Assembly: GCF_002161355.1 (NCBI RefSeq)
Contig: NZ_NFHL01000005.1
Span: forward strand, 62,001 to 126,000
Source of the DNA: Lachnoclostridium sp. An76
Lineage (GTDB): Bacteria > Bacillota > Clostridia > Lachnospirales > Lachnospiraceae
DNA length: 64,000 bases
Direction: 5' to 3'
Of the stretch, positions 34,573-42,879 are shown piece by piece. Numbering within the stretch: the first letter of the stretch is position 1; each line of letters begins with the position of its first letter. The translations under genes and the position numbers were made by a program. The notes beneath the pieces are model-generated. The model ran no database searches, was not told where the DNA came from, and was given only the letters and a program-made list of their open reading frames with translations.

Positions 34573-35439
34573 CTAACTCCAACGTCTCTTCTGGATCGCC
34601 TGCACGGTCAGAAATACGAATACCGCTATGACCGACAGGTACAGCGCGATCCCCGTCACATCCACAATATTGTTGGACGTAATACCGGTGAAAACATTGG
34701 CAAGCGCCAGTCTTCCCAGCAGGTTTGAGAGAAGATTTTCATAAACCTCCGAACGGAGCACATAGACTGCGATGCTCACAACAGCGCCCACGATCTCCAC
34801 ACCGCCGGACAGAACGAGGTTCCCCGTCATATGCCAGACATAAAATGCCGCCACCGTGATAAGGATAAGCACGCCCACCAGGCCGCTGACCGCAGAAGTC
34901 GGCAGCAGGGACAGGATCCCGTCCCAGAGGTACAGGACAAGGAGAATGCCGAATGTACTGATAAACGCGATGATCTGGCTCTCTGTCAGGGCGGAGAGGA
35001 ACATCCCGATCGCAGCATATACGCATCCGAGCAGGAAGAATACGCCGATAGAAATATAATCCACCGTAAGATACGCTGTTCCCTGCGATTTAATGATCAG
35101 AGGGAAGATACAGAAGATCACGTTCGGGATGGCAATGACTGTTACCACTGACAGATATTTGCCGAGCACAACTTTTGGCAGGCTGACCGGAGCCGTCAGC
35201 AGCAGCTGGTCCGTCTTACTCTTTCGCTCCTCCGAAAAACTCCTCATCGTGATCAGAGGGATCCCCACGATAAATACGATCAGGGATCCTGATAATGTAT
35301 AGGAAAAATACGGGTAGCCTGACATCATATTGTAAGCCATGAAATAGATACCTGTAAAAGCGATGAGAAACGCCACAAACACAGGACCTGTCATGGACTG
35401 AAAACAAGATCTTAATTCTCTTTTATAAATTGCCAGCAT
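34573..35439 (-). CDS. ABC transporter permease (GldF-like)
   Basis: A 288-residue ABC-2 permease with about six transmembrane segments. The N-terminus MLAIYKRELRSCFQSMTGPVFVAFLIAFTGIYF and the KTDQLLLTAPVSLPKVVLGKYLSVV motif are typical of the GldF/NosY branch. GGGGAAGAGCAAG precedes the ATG. It overlaps the ATPase gene by 17 bp and is followed 12 bp later by gldG. The substrate is unknown. Confidence 0.88.
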   Translation of the reverse strand: MLAIYKRELRSCFQSMTGPVFVAFLIAFTGIYFMAYNMMSGYPYFSYTLSGSLIVFIVGIPLITMRSFSEERKSKTDQLLLTAPVSLPKVVLGKYLSVVTVIAIPNVIFCIFPLIIKSQGTAYLTVDYISIGVFFLLGCVYAAIGMFLSALTESQIIAFISTFGILLVLYLWDGILSLLPTSAVSGLVGVLILITVAAFYVWHMTGNLVLSGGVEIVGAVVSIAVYVLRSEVYENLLSNLLGRLALANVFTGITSNNIVDVTGIALYLSVIAVFVFLTVQAIQKRRWS

Positions 35440-36583
35440 CTTGCTCTTCCCCCTTTCCTGCCGTCATTTCCTTAATATCAGCTTCTGCTGTCCCCACTTC
35501 TTCTGCATCCGCCGTTTCCGGTGCTTCGGTTTCCCGCTCAGGTCCAGACACAACTTCAGTTTCCTGCCCAGGCCCGGACACAGCTTCGGTTTCCTCTGCC
35601 TGCGGTATCAGTTCTTTCCATCCGATATCCTTTGAAAAAGCCGCAGGCACAGTATCCCTCTGGGTCAGTTCCATGAACACATCTTCCAGGGTAGTCCCCG
35701 AGACTTTCAGGGTCATCAGCGGGATACCGGCTGACGCGAACGCGCGGAATATGCTCTCCCTGATATCCTCGCCTTTTTTCTCCCGGACCATGCCCCTCGC
35801 AGTCCCGTCCACGCCTGCCTGTGTCTCGATCCTCTCGATGCCCGGCACATTTTTCAGGATCCTGCGCACCTCTGCCGTTGTTGTCCTTGCCTCGATCTCC
35901 ACGATATTATTCTGCCCGAGCATGCGTTCCAGATTTTCCGGCGTGTCGCTCGCCACCAGCTTCCCTTTGGATATGATCATGATATAGTCGCATACTTCCC
36001 TTACTTCCGCAAGAATGTGCGAACTGAGGATCACGGTGTGGTTCTTTGCCAGCTTCCGGATCAGCTCACGGATCTCTATGATCTGCTTCGGGTCCAGACC
36101 CACGCTCGGCTCATCCAGAATGATGATCTCCGGGAAGCCGAGGACAGCCTGGGCCAGCCCCACCCTCTGCCTGTATCCCTTTGACAGATTTTTGATCAGC
36201 CTGTGCTCTACATCTTTGATCCGGACCATCTTCTCCACTTCTTCGATTTCCCCGGAGCGCTGCTTCTTTTTAAGCCCTTTGAGCTCCGCAGCAAATTCCA
36301 GATACTCACGGACAGTCATGTCCATATACAGCGGCGGCTGCTCCGGCAGATAGCCGATGTGCCGCTTCGCCTCTTCAGGCTCCTTCAAAATATCATGTCC
36401 GTCAATGAGCACCTCGCCTTCTGTCGCGCCGAGATAACCGGTCATGATATTCATGGTCGTGGACTTACCCGCACCATTTGGTCCCAGGAAACCATAGATC
36501 CGTCCCGCTTCGATCTGAAAGCTCAGGTGGTCCACAGCCAGATGGTCCCCATACTTCTTTACCAGATTCCTTACTTCGATCAA
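35423..36583 (-). CDS. ABC transporter ATP-binding protein (GldA-like)
   Basis: The 386-residue ATPase has Walker A GPNGAGKST, a Q-loop LPEQPPLYMDMTVREYL, the signature NLSKGYRQRVGLAQA, Walker B IIILDEPSVGLDP and a switch-region SSHILAEV. A DUF4162-like C-terminal domain follows. The tail beyond about residue 325 is an acidic repeat of EAVSGPGQETEVVSGPERETE type, unusual for the family and probably disordered. Start codon is TTG at 36583 with AGGAGGG 8 nt upstream. It is the first gene of the GldA-F-G-DUF4340 operon. Confidence 0.9.
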   Translation of the reverse strand: MIEVRNLVKKYGDHLAVDHLSFQIEAGRIYGFLGPNGAGKSTTMNIMTGYLGATEGEVLIDGHDILKEPEEAKRHIGYLPEQPPLYMDMTVREYLEFAAELKGLKKKQRSGEIEEVEKMVRIKDVEHRLIKNLSKGYRQRVGLAQAVLGFPEIIILDEPSVGLDPKQIIEIRELIRKLAKNHTVILSSHILAEVREVCDYIMIISKGKLVASDTPENLERMLGQNNIVEIEARTTTAEVRRILKNVPGIERIETQAGVDGTARGMVREKKGEDIRESIFRAFASAGIPLMTLKVSGTTLEDVFMELTQRDTVPAAFSKDIGWKELIPQAEETEAVSGPGQETEVVSGPERETEAPETADAEEVGTAEADIKEMTAGKGEEQDAGNL

Positions 36584-36758
36584 GGCAATACCCTCCTAAA
36601 ACATATCGTTGCCCCAGCGCCCTCTCCATAAGAAAAAGACGCGCCCGCCTGCTCTCATTCTATGAGACTGACAGGCATTTAAGCACGTCTTAAAGGTTAA
36701 CAATATTGTGTGAAAGTTATGTGTTATAAATGTGACAGAGTTTTGTGCTTGTCCCGCG

Positions 36759-37001
36759 CTATACGCACACCGGACACTCGTGCAGTCCTTCCGGGCCGAT
36801 CCCCTGCTCTTCCATGACCGCGCAGAGCTTCTCCCTCTCTGCAAGCGGCGCGCACCATGCCAGGCCGCACCCTGCGGAGATGGAGCGCGGGACAGGGATG
36901 AGCCTGCCCGGGACATCATGTTCCCGGCAGGCTTTTTCCATAGCCATCGCGTCCGCTGTCGTATGAAATGTCACCACAAGTCTCAGCTCTTTTTCCCTCA
37001 T
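36759..37001 (-). CDS. DUF3343 putative Se/S carrier-like protein
   Basis: An 80-residue protein of the DUF3343 family, seen near selenium and sulfur metabolism genes and proposed to carry Se or S. Conserved parts are LVVTFHTTADAMAMEKACREHDVPGRLIPVPRSISAGCGLAWCAP, with the paired cysteines in GCGLAWC. It is last in the yedE-tusA-DUF3343 segment; the start is 13 bp after the tusA stop. This cluster is the downstream part of the selenium locus interrupted by IME2. Confidence 0.85.
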   Translation of the reverse strand: MREKELRLVVTFHTTADAMAMEKACREHDVPGRLIPVPRSISAGCGLAWCAPLAEREKLCAVMEEQGIGPEGLHECPVCV

Positions 37002-37014
37002 GTCCGCTCTTTCC

Positions 37015-37224
37015 TTACTCGATCACAACCGCAAAGCCGTCTTCCGTCTCCTCTGAGACAGCTTTCCGTCCGTGGTCTTTTGCATATTTTTCTACATTCA
37101 TTCTCTGATGAGGTTCTGTCACCAGTACTTTTACCGGTCCTCCGCCTTCCTTTAACGCATCTTCCGTCAGCATTACCGGCTCCGGGCAGGACAGCCCTCT
37201 TGCATCTACGATCTTCATTTCCAT
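37015..37224 (-). CDS. TusA-like sulfurtransferase (selenium cluster)
   Basis: A 69-residue TusA/SirA-fold protein. The signature DARGLSCPEPVM contains the sulfur-accepting Cys13. In selenium loci such proteins are thought to relay Se/S from the transporter to SelD or a desulfurase. It starts 4 bp after the yedE stop, so it is in the same transcript. It differs from the N-terminal TusA domain of YedF (53013-53723). Confidence 0.88.
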   Translation of the reverse strand: MEMKIVDARGLSCPEPVMLTEDALKEGGGPVKVLVTEPHQRMNVEKYAKDHGRKAVSEETEDGFAVVIE

Positions 37225-37228
37225 TTTC

Positions 37229-38326
37229 CTACTTTCCTTCGTTCCTCTTATTCAAAAATGCGATCAAAAAGCAGACCGCGATACAGATGATGACAGCCAC
37301 TTTCCCGTAAAGCGGCACACTGCCCGCGACCACTTCCTTTGTCTCAGCGTTCACTGCCGTGGCGCTTGCCGCCAGCCCGAAATTGTGGGCCAGGGCAGCT
37401 CCTGCAAACATACCCAGCACAGTCACCGCGGAATCCGAAGCCCCCTGTCCTGCAAGGATCAGCTGGCGCAGAGGACAGCCTCCCGCAAGGACAGCGGCGA
37501 ATCCGACCGCATACATCCCGAGGATATTCCAGAGATGTTCTGAGTGGGCGATAACTCCCGGAGTATCAAACGCAGCGTCGAATCTGCCTGTCGCGATGTT
37601 AAATACCAGCATCACCACAAAAAAACCTCCGATGATAGTCAGCAGATCAAAATTTTTCATCAGGATCACATCGCGGATGCTCCCCGCGAAACACATCCTG
37701 GATTTCTGGGCGACAGCTCCGAATACAAGTCCTCCGATCAGAGACATCAGTATTGGTGCGTGCATGCTCCCCGGGCCGCTCTCACTGCTCTTGAGCAGCG
37801 TTGTCGCCAGCGCCAGTACAAGGATGCCTGCCAGCAGCACAGGCAGCACATATCCATTCATCCGGTTTGCCGCGTGGGCGCGTCCCAGGCTGAATCCTTT
37901 CTTTAACGCGACGACTCCTGTTCCCACGCCGAGGACAAATCCGATCAGAGCTACCCATGCGTTCAGGTCTCCCGCTGACATACGGATGATCATCCTGAGC
38001 GGGCAGCCCAGGAATACAAGTGATCCGACCGCCAGGATCATCCCCAGGACAAAGCGTACCATGGGCGATGATCCCGCCATAGACCGGTACTCCTTTGTTG
38101 CCATGGAAATAATAAAAGCCCCCAGCACAAGACCTATGATCTCCGGCCGCGCATACTGTACGGTCGCTGTGGAATGCATCCCCAGCGCTCCTGCTGTATC
38201 CCTGATAAAGCACGCGATACAGAACGCCATATTTGCCGGGTTCCCGAATGCCGCAAGGCACGCTGCCACAATGCCGCAGATGATCCCGGCCAGAGCGAGT
38301 TTTTTCTTTGAATCTGACAGATCCAT
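37229..38326 (-). CDS. yedE: YedE-family putative selenium transporter
   Basis: A polytopic membrane protein of 365 residues with about ten helices and the two YeeE/YedE repeats with conserved cysteine motifs (LVFLGCPLRMIIRMSAGD and VLAGGCPLRQLILAGQG). Proteins of this family occur with selD and yedF and are predicted to import a selenium or thiosulfate-like compound. The start at 38326 has AGGAGGG upstream; the longer frame to 38371 is unsupported. Its natural upstream neighbour is inferred to be the cysteine desulfurase at 49510-50676, now separated by the 11-kb IME2. Expression may therefore depend on a promoter in IME2 or in the 38327-38400 leader. Confidence 0.88.
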   Translation of the reverse strand: MDLSDSKKKLALAGIICGIVAACLAAFGNPANMAFCIACFIRDTAGALGMHSTATVQYARPEIIGLVLGAFIISMATKEYRSMAGSSPMVRFVLGMILAVGSLVFLGCPLRMIIRMSAGDLNAWVALIGFVLGVGTGVVALKKGFSLGRAHAANRMNGYVLPVLLAGILVLALATTLLKSSESGPGSMHAPILMSLIGGLVFGAVAQKSRMCFAGSIRDVILMKNFDLLTIIGGFFVVMLVFNIATGRFDAAFDTPGVIAHSEHLWNILGMYAVGFAAVLAGGCPLRQLILAGQGASDSAVTVLGMFAGAALAHNFGLAASATAVNAETKEVVAGSVPLYGKVAVIICIAVCFLIAFLNKRNEGK

Positions 38327-38429
38327 GTTCTTTTCCCTCCTGCTTTTCCCAAGGCGCGCACTCTCATTCACGCGCCAGTTTGCTTATGTGTGATAAAGAA
38401 GCAATAGAAGTGCAAAAAATTTTGCCGTT

Positions 38430-38462
38430 CCTATCCGACACTTGGCCATTGTGTCGGATAGG
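38430..38462 (-). terminator. Terminator downstream of the IME2 recombinase
   Basis: Perfect 12-bp inverted repeat CCTATCCGACAC (38430-38441) / GTGTCGGATAGG (38451-38462), 8 bp past the recombinase stop. AAAATTTTTT follows a few bases later on the minus strand. Confidence 0.75.
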
Positions 38463-38470
38463 TCGGGCGG

Positions 38471-40087
38471 TTATTCGGGCAAGTCAATCTTGCCGACAAA
38501 GCTGTAATAAATCTCAATGTCCTGCCTGCGGGTGCCGTTCTCATCATAGCTGCACTCATGCACCACAATTTTCTCGATCATTTCCCGCAAGAGAGTGGGG
38601 GTCAGTTCTTCAAAGGCAAGGTGCTTGCGGACAATGCCCATAAATTTCTCGGCGTTGACGGTAGCTGCCTGTGACTTGTCCAGTTCGGCTTGCAGGGCGG
38701 CGGCTCTCTTTTTCAGCTCCGCTTGCTCGGCTTCGTAGTCAGCCGACAGTTCCATGAAACGCTCATCGCTGATTTTGCCGTTTACATTGTCCTCATACAG
38801 CCGCTTGATAATGCGGCTGATTTCAGAAATGCGTTCCTGCGCCTGTTCAAGCTGCTTGATGGCTGCGGCGGTCTTTCGCTTGCCGCCGATCTCGTTCTGC
38901 TGGACAAGTAGTTTCACAAACCGGCTCTCATGCTTGGCTGCGTATTCGGTCACTTGCCGGAGATTTGCCAGGACACCAGCGGTCAACAGATCGGTGCGGA
39001 TAAAGTGCGCCGTACAGTTGCGGGTGCGCTTCTTGTAGCTGCCGCAGATGTAGCAGTCCTGTTTGCGGTCTTTGTTCTGATACCGCTGCTGATACAGCAC
39101 ATGGCCGCAGTCGGCGCAGAACAAAATCCCGGAGAACAGCCCCACTTCATCGTAGCGGTTCGGGCGTTTGCGCTGTTTGCGTAACTCCTGCACCCGTTCC
39201 CATGTTTCCTTGTCGATGATCGGCTCATGGTGGTTCTCGAAAATGGCCTGCTTCTCGACGGGGTTCTCTATGCTGTGCTTGACCTTATAAGAAGGCTTTT
39301 CCGTTTTGAAGTTCACCAGACATCCGGTGTACTCTCGGTTTTCGAGGATATGAACGACGGTGTTGGTCGCCCATTTGCACTCATAGCCTGGGTGATAACG
39401 GCGGGTGCTGCCTGTCCGCTGATATTCCAGCGTCCCCGGCGTGGGGATTTGCTGCTCCGTCAGCATACGGGCAATCTTGGTCGGGCCGTTCCCGGCAAGG
39501 CAAAGCTGGTAAATCTGCTGCACCACCGGGGCGGCTTCCTCGTCTATAATAAAATTCTCGTCCTCGTCCATCACATAGCCGTAAACCGGCTTGCTGGTAA
39601 CAGGCTTGCCGCTCATGCCTTTTGACTTTTTCACTGCCTTGATTTTCTTGCTCGTATCTCTCACCAGCCATTCATTGAACAGATTTCGCAGCGGGGTAAA
39701 ATCGTTGTCCATGCCCTCGCTGGCACTGTCCACATTATCGTTGACAGCGATAAAACGCACACCCTTTTGAGGGAACAGCATTTCCGTGTAAAACCCTACC
39801 TGCAAGTAGTTTCGCCCTAACCGGCTCATGTCCTTGACGATGACCGTACCCACTTTCCCGGCTTCAATGTCCGCAAGCATGGCTTGAAATCCGGGCCGCT
39901 GGAAGTTCGCGCCGGAAAAACCGTCGTCGGTGTACCAGCGCAGATTGGTAAAGCCGTTCTGTTTTGCGTAGGTTTCGAGTATCCTTTTTTGGTTCGATAT
40001 GGAATTACTCTCGCCTTGCAATTCATCCTCGTGGGACAATCTCGGATAAAGGGCGGTAATGAGGTTTTGGGTGGCTTGTCTTAACAT
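38471..40087 (-). CDS. Large serine recombinase of IME2
   Basis: A 538-residue site-specific recombinase. The resolvase domain includes ALYPRLSHEDELQGESNSISNQKRIL with the catalytic Ser in the NSIS context and VIVKDMSRLGRNYLQVGFYTE. A Recombinase domain follows (about 180-300), then a zinc ribbon (GILFCADCGHVLYQQ...CYICGSYKKRTRNC), a coiled coil (about 400-460) and a C-terminal domain. The ATG has GGAGGATTTT upstream. It is the same overall family as the IME1 recombinase but from a different subgroup. It is expected to integrate and excise IME2 alone or with small helper proteins. Confidence 0.94.
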   Translation of the reverse strand: MLRQATQNLITALYPRLSHEDELQGESNSISNQKRILETYAKQNGFTNLRWYTDDGFSGANFQRPGFQAMLADIEAGKVGTVIVKDMSRLGRNYLQVGFYTEMLFPQKGVRFIAVNDNVDSASEGMDNDFTPLRNLFNEWLVRDTSKKIKAVKKSKGMSGKPVTSKPVYGYVMDEDENFIIDEEAAPVVQQIYQLCLAGNGPTKIARMLTEQQIPTPGTLEYQRTGSTRRYHPGYECKWATNTVVHILENREYTGCLVNFKTEKPSYKVKHSIENPVEKQAIFENHHEPIIDKETWERVQELRKQRKRPNRYDEVGLFSGILFCADCGHVLYQQRYQNKDRKQDCYICGSYKKRTRNCTAHFIRTDLLTAGVLANLRQVTEYAAKHESRFVKLLVQQNEIGGKRKTAAAIKQLEQAQERISEISRIIKRLYEDNVNGKISDERFMELSADYEAEQAELKKRAAALQAELDKSQAATVNAEKFMGIVRKHLAFEELTPTLLREMIEKIVVHECSYDENGTRRQDIEIYYSFVGKIDLPE

Positions 40088-40120
40088 AAAATCCTCCGTT
40101 TCCGACAGCCAGCCCCACTA

Positions 40121-40146
40121 TTCCGTGGTTTCATTGTACCACGGAA
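40121..40146. promoter_or_regulatory. Inverted repeat upstream of the IME2 recombinase
   Basis: Perfect 9-bp arms TTCCGTGGT (40121-40129) / ACCACGGAA (40138-40146), 34 bp before the recombinase ATG; CTCCGTGGTAT recurs near 40261. It is a candidate operator controlling the recombinase and the divergent small gene. Confidence 0.5.
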
Positions 40147-40312
40147 CGGCGGGGGCTGTACAGCGGCAAAAGCGTTAAATTTGCTTCTTTACAGCTTTTC
40201 AATTTTCCGATTTTTATGGTATGGGTTGTCGTCCCATATTTGCAGTAGAAAAGTTCATAACTCCGTGGTATACTCTGATTTAACAAAAAAATCAGAAGTT
40301 AAAGGAGAAAAC

Positions 40313-40513
40313 ATGAAGTATACAATAGATGAATTAACCGCGGCCAAAAGGCAAATTGATTCAACTCTGCACAAGCTAAGAGAAACAGTAAAAACATTTG
40401 AATCAAAGGATAATTCCGAGCGTTATAAATCACAAATCACATTGGCAAAGAGAAGAATAAAAGCCTTTGAAATTGCAAATTATTTTATAGAGAATGAGAT
40501 TAAGAATTGCTAA
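40313..40513 (+). CDS. Small alpha-helical protein, function unknown
   Basis: A 66-residue protein starting MKYTIDELTAAKRQIDSTLH, with an AAAGGAG ribosome site 7 nt upstream; the longer frame to 40181 has none. It is predicted to be almost entirely helical (two or three helices, many Lys/Glu/Ile) and is the only plus-strand gene of the IME2 backbone, divergent from the recombinase. Such small proteins near serine recombinases can be directionality factors. That is a guess from position only. Confidence 0.6.
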   Translation: MKYTIDELTAAKRQIDSTLHKLRETVKTFESKDNSERYKSQITLAKRRIKAFEIANYFIENEIKNC

Positions 40514-40577
40514 AGCACTTCCGATTTTCGTTCCAGCGGTCATGCTCCCTGGCATGGCCGCTTTTCCATGCCCCGGT

Positions 40578-40772
40578 TCACGCCGGATAAGTCGGCTCCT
40601 GTGTAGCAGCGGCTTCCGCTTCCAGTACCCGCGCCATTTTGTCGGCGGCTGTGGTTGTGGTGTCTTTCTTGAAATAGCCGGACACGACAAGGACGGAATT
40701 GCCCATGCGGATTTCCGTCACACAGTCAGGGCGGCGGGTGGTGCGGGTGTCGTGCTGCTTGTTATCTGCCAT
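40578..40772 (-). CDS. TnpW-family transposon-encoded protein
   Basis: A 64-residue protein, MADNKQHDTRTTRRPDCVTE followed by IRMGNSVLVVSGYFKKDTT and TTAADKMARVLEAEAA, the TnpW pattern of Tn4451-like and related clostridial elements. The start at 40772 follows GAAAGGAG. It overlaps nothing and comes 15 bp after the DnaC-like gene. Function unknown; usually annotated transposon-encoded TnpW. Confidence 0.8.
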   Translation of the reverse strand: MADNKQHDTRTTRRPDCVTEIRMGNSVLVVSGYFKKDTTTTAADKMARVLEAEAAATQEPTYPA

Positions 40773-40786
40773 AGGCAATACTCCTT

Positions 40787-41629
40787 TCAGTCGGTAATCA
40801 GTTTCTTCATGCTCTCCATTTTCCGCTTGGCGGTTTCCTGCCGGAAGTTGTCGCCGGTAAAGCGTACCGGGACGCACATGGAAAGCAGGCGGTCATAAAT
40901 CCGGGAATGGGCGGTGTCCTCCGGGTTGTGCAGGTCGTCCAGCGTAAGGTTGGTCGTGACGATCAGCGGCTTGCCGCTGCGGTAACGGCTGTCAATCACA
41001 TTGAACACCTGTTCCAGCCCGTATTCCGTCCCGCGTTCCATGCCGAAGTCGTCAAGGATCAGCAGCGGATAACGACAAAGGCGGGAAATGTACTCGTTGC
41101 GCCCCTCAAAGCTGGCGGCAAGGTCATTGAGGATAAGAGCAAAGTTCGTCATGCGGACGGGGATTTCTTTCTCCATGAGGGCGTTTGCGATACAGCCTGC
41201 AAGGTAGCTTTTGCCGGTGCCTACGCCGCCCCAGAACAGGCAGCCGATATTGTCTGTCCGCATATCTTCCCAATGCTCCACATACCGGCGGGCAAGCCCG
41301 GTCTGCGGGTTCCTGCCGTTGTCGTTCTCGAAAGTCCAGTCCCGCATGGTGGGGTCGGTAAAGCCCCGGCGTTTCAGTTCTTCCACGGTGTCAAGGTGTC
41401 TGCGCCGCTTTTCGGCGGCTTCCCGTTCCTCGCGGGCGGTTCTCTGGCAGTCGCACTCTGCCGGGTGGCGGTCGCGCCCGAAGATAGCGGCCTTATCCGG
41501 CGCAAAATAGGCTTCTTTCGGCTTGCGGCACTTGCCGCAGTACAGTAAACCGTCCTCGCCGGTGTAGTCCTCCGGCTCCGGGATGGTGGTCGTCATATTC
41601 TCCAAAACCGCGTTGATTTCATTCTTCAT
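40787..41629 (-). CDS. DnaC/IstB-like AAA ATPase
   Basis: A replicative helicase-loader-like ATPase of 280 residues. The N-terminal zinc-binding region is CGKCRKPKEAYF...CDCQRT. Walker A GGVGTGKS is at about 134-141, and Walker B is PLLILDDFGMERGTEYGLEQVFNVID with the IstB/DnaC context. Sensor region VTTNLTLDDL follows. The start at 41629 has GGAGGGCG upstream and overlaps the repA stop by 4 bp (ATGA). Together with RepA it suggests that IME2 can replicate as a circle after excision. This is inference from the gene pair. Confidence 0.9.
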   Translation of the reverse strand: MKNEINAVLENMTTTIPEPEDYTGEDGLLYCGKCRKPKEAYFAPDKAAIFGRDRHPAECDCQRTAREEREAAEKRRRHLDTVEELKRRGFTDPTMRDWTFENDNGRNPQTGLARRYVEHWEDMRTDNIGCLFWGGVGTGKSYLAGCIANALMEKEIPVRMTNFALILNDLAASFEGRNEYISRLCRYPLLILDDFGMERGTEYGLEQVFNVIDSRYRSGKPLIVTTNLTLDDLHNPEDTAHSRIYDRLLSMCVPVRFTGDNFRQETAKRKMESMKKLITD

Positions 41630-42420
41630 AAACTCTCGCCCTCCTTGCATGAGTAGTCTGGTATGCCCTTTTTAGGGGCTTCCTTTTTGTCGTTCCCCGC
41701 CCATATCCGCAGGGCGGCGGCATAGTTCTGGTAGCTTTTCCCGTTGGCGGCAAGGTAGCGGCTCATTTCCTCGATGAACCGTTCCAGCCTGTCAGGGTAC
41801 TCTGCCTGCAACTCGTCGTATTCGGTCTGTGACAGAAAAATATTTCCATATCGGCCATAGGGCGCGGACGGCCCCCCACTCACTCCCTTTGTTTGGCTCT
41901 CTGTAAGGTTGTTTATAGTAGTTTGGTTAGGGGACGGTTTTCCGACCATCATAAGGTCGGTTTTCTGACCATCAGTAGGACGGTTTTCCGGCTCTATGAG
42001 GGGCGGACTTCCGGCCATCAGTTGGTCTGAAAACTGTACCTGTGGCACTGGCGGTACTTTGACATAAAGCCGGTTCGGTGCGGAGAAGCCGCCCCGTTCC
42101 CGTTCCAACAGCCCCGCCGTGTCCAGTTCATTAAGCGCCCCCTTGATGGTGGTGCTGCCTTTATCCAGTATTTCTGCTATCTCCGCGATGGGATAGATAA
42201 TATAAATCCTGCCCTCGTCGTCCAGCCACTTGTTTTTCTGGGAGAGGGTGGAACGGTCTAACAGCAGCGAATACAGCAGCTTGGCGGTCTGTGAAATCTC
42301 CATTTTCAGCAGGAAACGGGGATACGGCAGATAGGCGGGCAGCCGCGTGTCTGCCCTGATATAATCAGCGATAGGATCACCTCCCTGTGTTCGGGTTGAT
42401 TTTGGCGTATTGTCACGCAT
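41626..42420 (-). CDS. RepA_N-type replication initiator (with DUF6017-like C-terminus)
   Basis: A 264-residue protein. The N-terminal winged-helix domain has LPAYLPYPRFLLKMEISQTAKLLYSLLLDR and a GRIYIIYPIAEIAEILDKGSTTIKGALNELDTAGLLERERGG helix-turn-helix. A long linker follows, then a C-terminal domain (SQTEYDELQAEYPDRLERFIEEMSRYLAANGKSYQNYAAALRIW) found in clostridial replication initiator A proteins. I use the ATG at 42420; its ribosome site is weak, but the upstream part is poorly supported. It is coupled to the helicase-loader gene. Confidence 0.85.
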   Translation of the reverse strand: MRDNTPKSTRTQGGDPIADYIRADTRLPAYLPYPRFLLKMEISQTAKLLYSLLLDRSTLSQKNKWLDDEGRIYIIYPIAEIAEILDKGSTTIKGALNELDTAGLLERERGGFSAPNRLYVKVPPVPQVQFSDQLMAGSPPLIEPENRPTDGQKTDLMMVGKPSPNQTTINNLTESQTKGVSGGPSAPYGRYGNIFLSQTEYDELQAEYPDRLERFIEEMSRYLAANGKSYQNYAAALRIWAGNDKKEAPKKGIPDYSCKEGESL

Positions 42421-42492
42421 TAAAACGCCGTTTCCGGGGGAAAAGGATAAATGTATCGCGTACCCTTTGACACCCACGAAAAAAGCCTTGAT

Positions 42493-42879
42493 TTATGCGG
42501 GTTTGAAAGGCTCTAAAGCGTGACATCTCTGCCTTTGTTTCCGCTTTCTCTCGGCGGCTTTGATTTTCTTCATGCGCCCGGCGCAGTCGGGGCAGTATTT
42601 TCCCCGGTTGGATTTGGGGACAAAGGCCGCCCCGCAGACGGCACACCGTTTCCGGCTTCCCCGGCACAAGAGGGCTGCGGCCAGCTCCCCGTCAAGGGGC
42701 AGGACAGCCACACGGAACCAGTGGCACATGAGGGAAAAGGAAATGCTCTGGACGCACACGCAAGGCTCCCCGTCGTCCAATAGCAGGCAGTTCCCCTCAT
42801 CGTAGTTACAGCACTCATGTACCAGCCGCCGCGCCCGCCGGTGCTGGCGGTAGTCCATGTGGGGCAGGTTATCGCTCAT
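42493..42879 (-). CDS. Cysteine-rich VLP domain protein
   Basis: A 128-residue paralogue of the IME1 protein at 3404-3817. The conserved parts are RLVHECCNYDEGNCLLLDDGEPCVCVQSISFSLMCHWFRVAVLPLDG and a C-terminal zinc ribbon RCAVCGAAFVPKSNRGKYCPDC. The start at 42879 follows AAGGAGCAGAGCC and overlaps the relaxase stop by 11 bp. Function unknown. Confidence 0.87.
   Translation of the reverse strand: MSDNLPHMDYRQHRRARRLVHECCNYDEGNCLLLDDGEPCVCVQSISFSLMCHWFRVAVLPLDGELAAALLCRGSRKRCAVCGAAFVPKSNRGKYCPDCAGRMKKIKAAERKRKQRQRCHALEPFKPA

Noticed and set aside
37359..38393. 344-codon plus-strand open frame
   Set aside because: Exactly antisense to yedE, with no ribosome site. The minus-strand frame has a clear membrane-protein family match.
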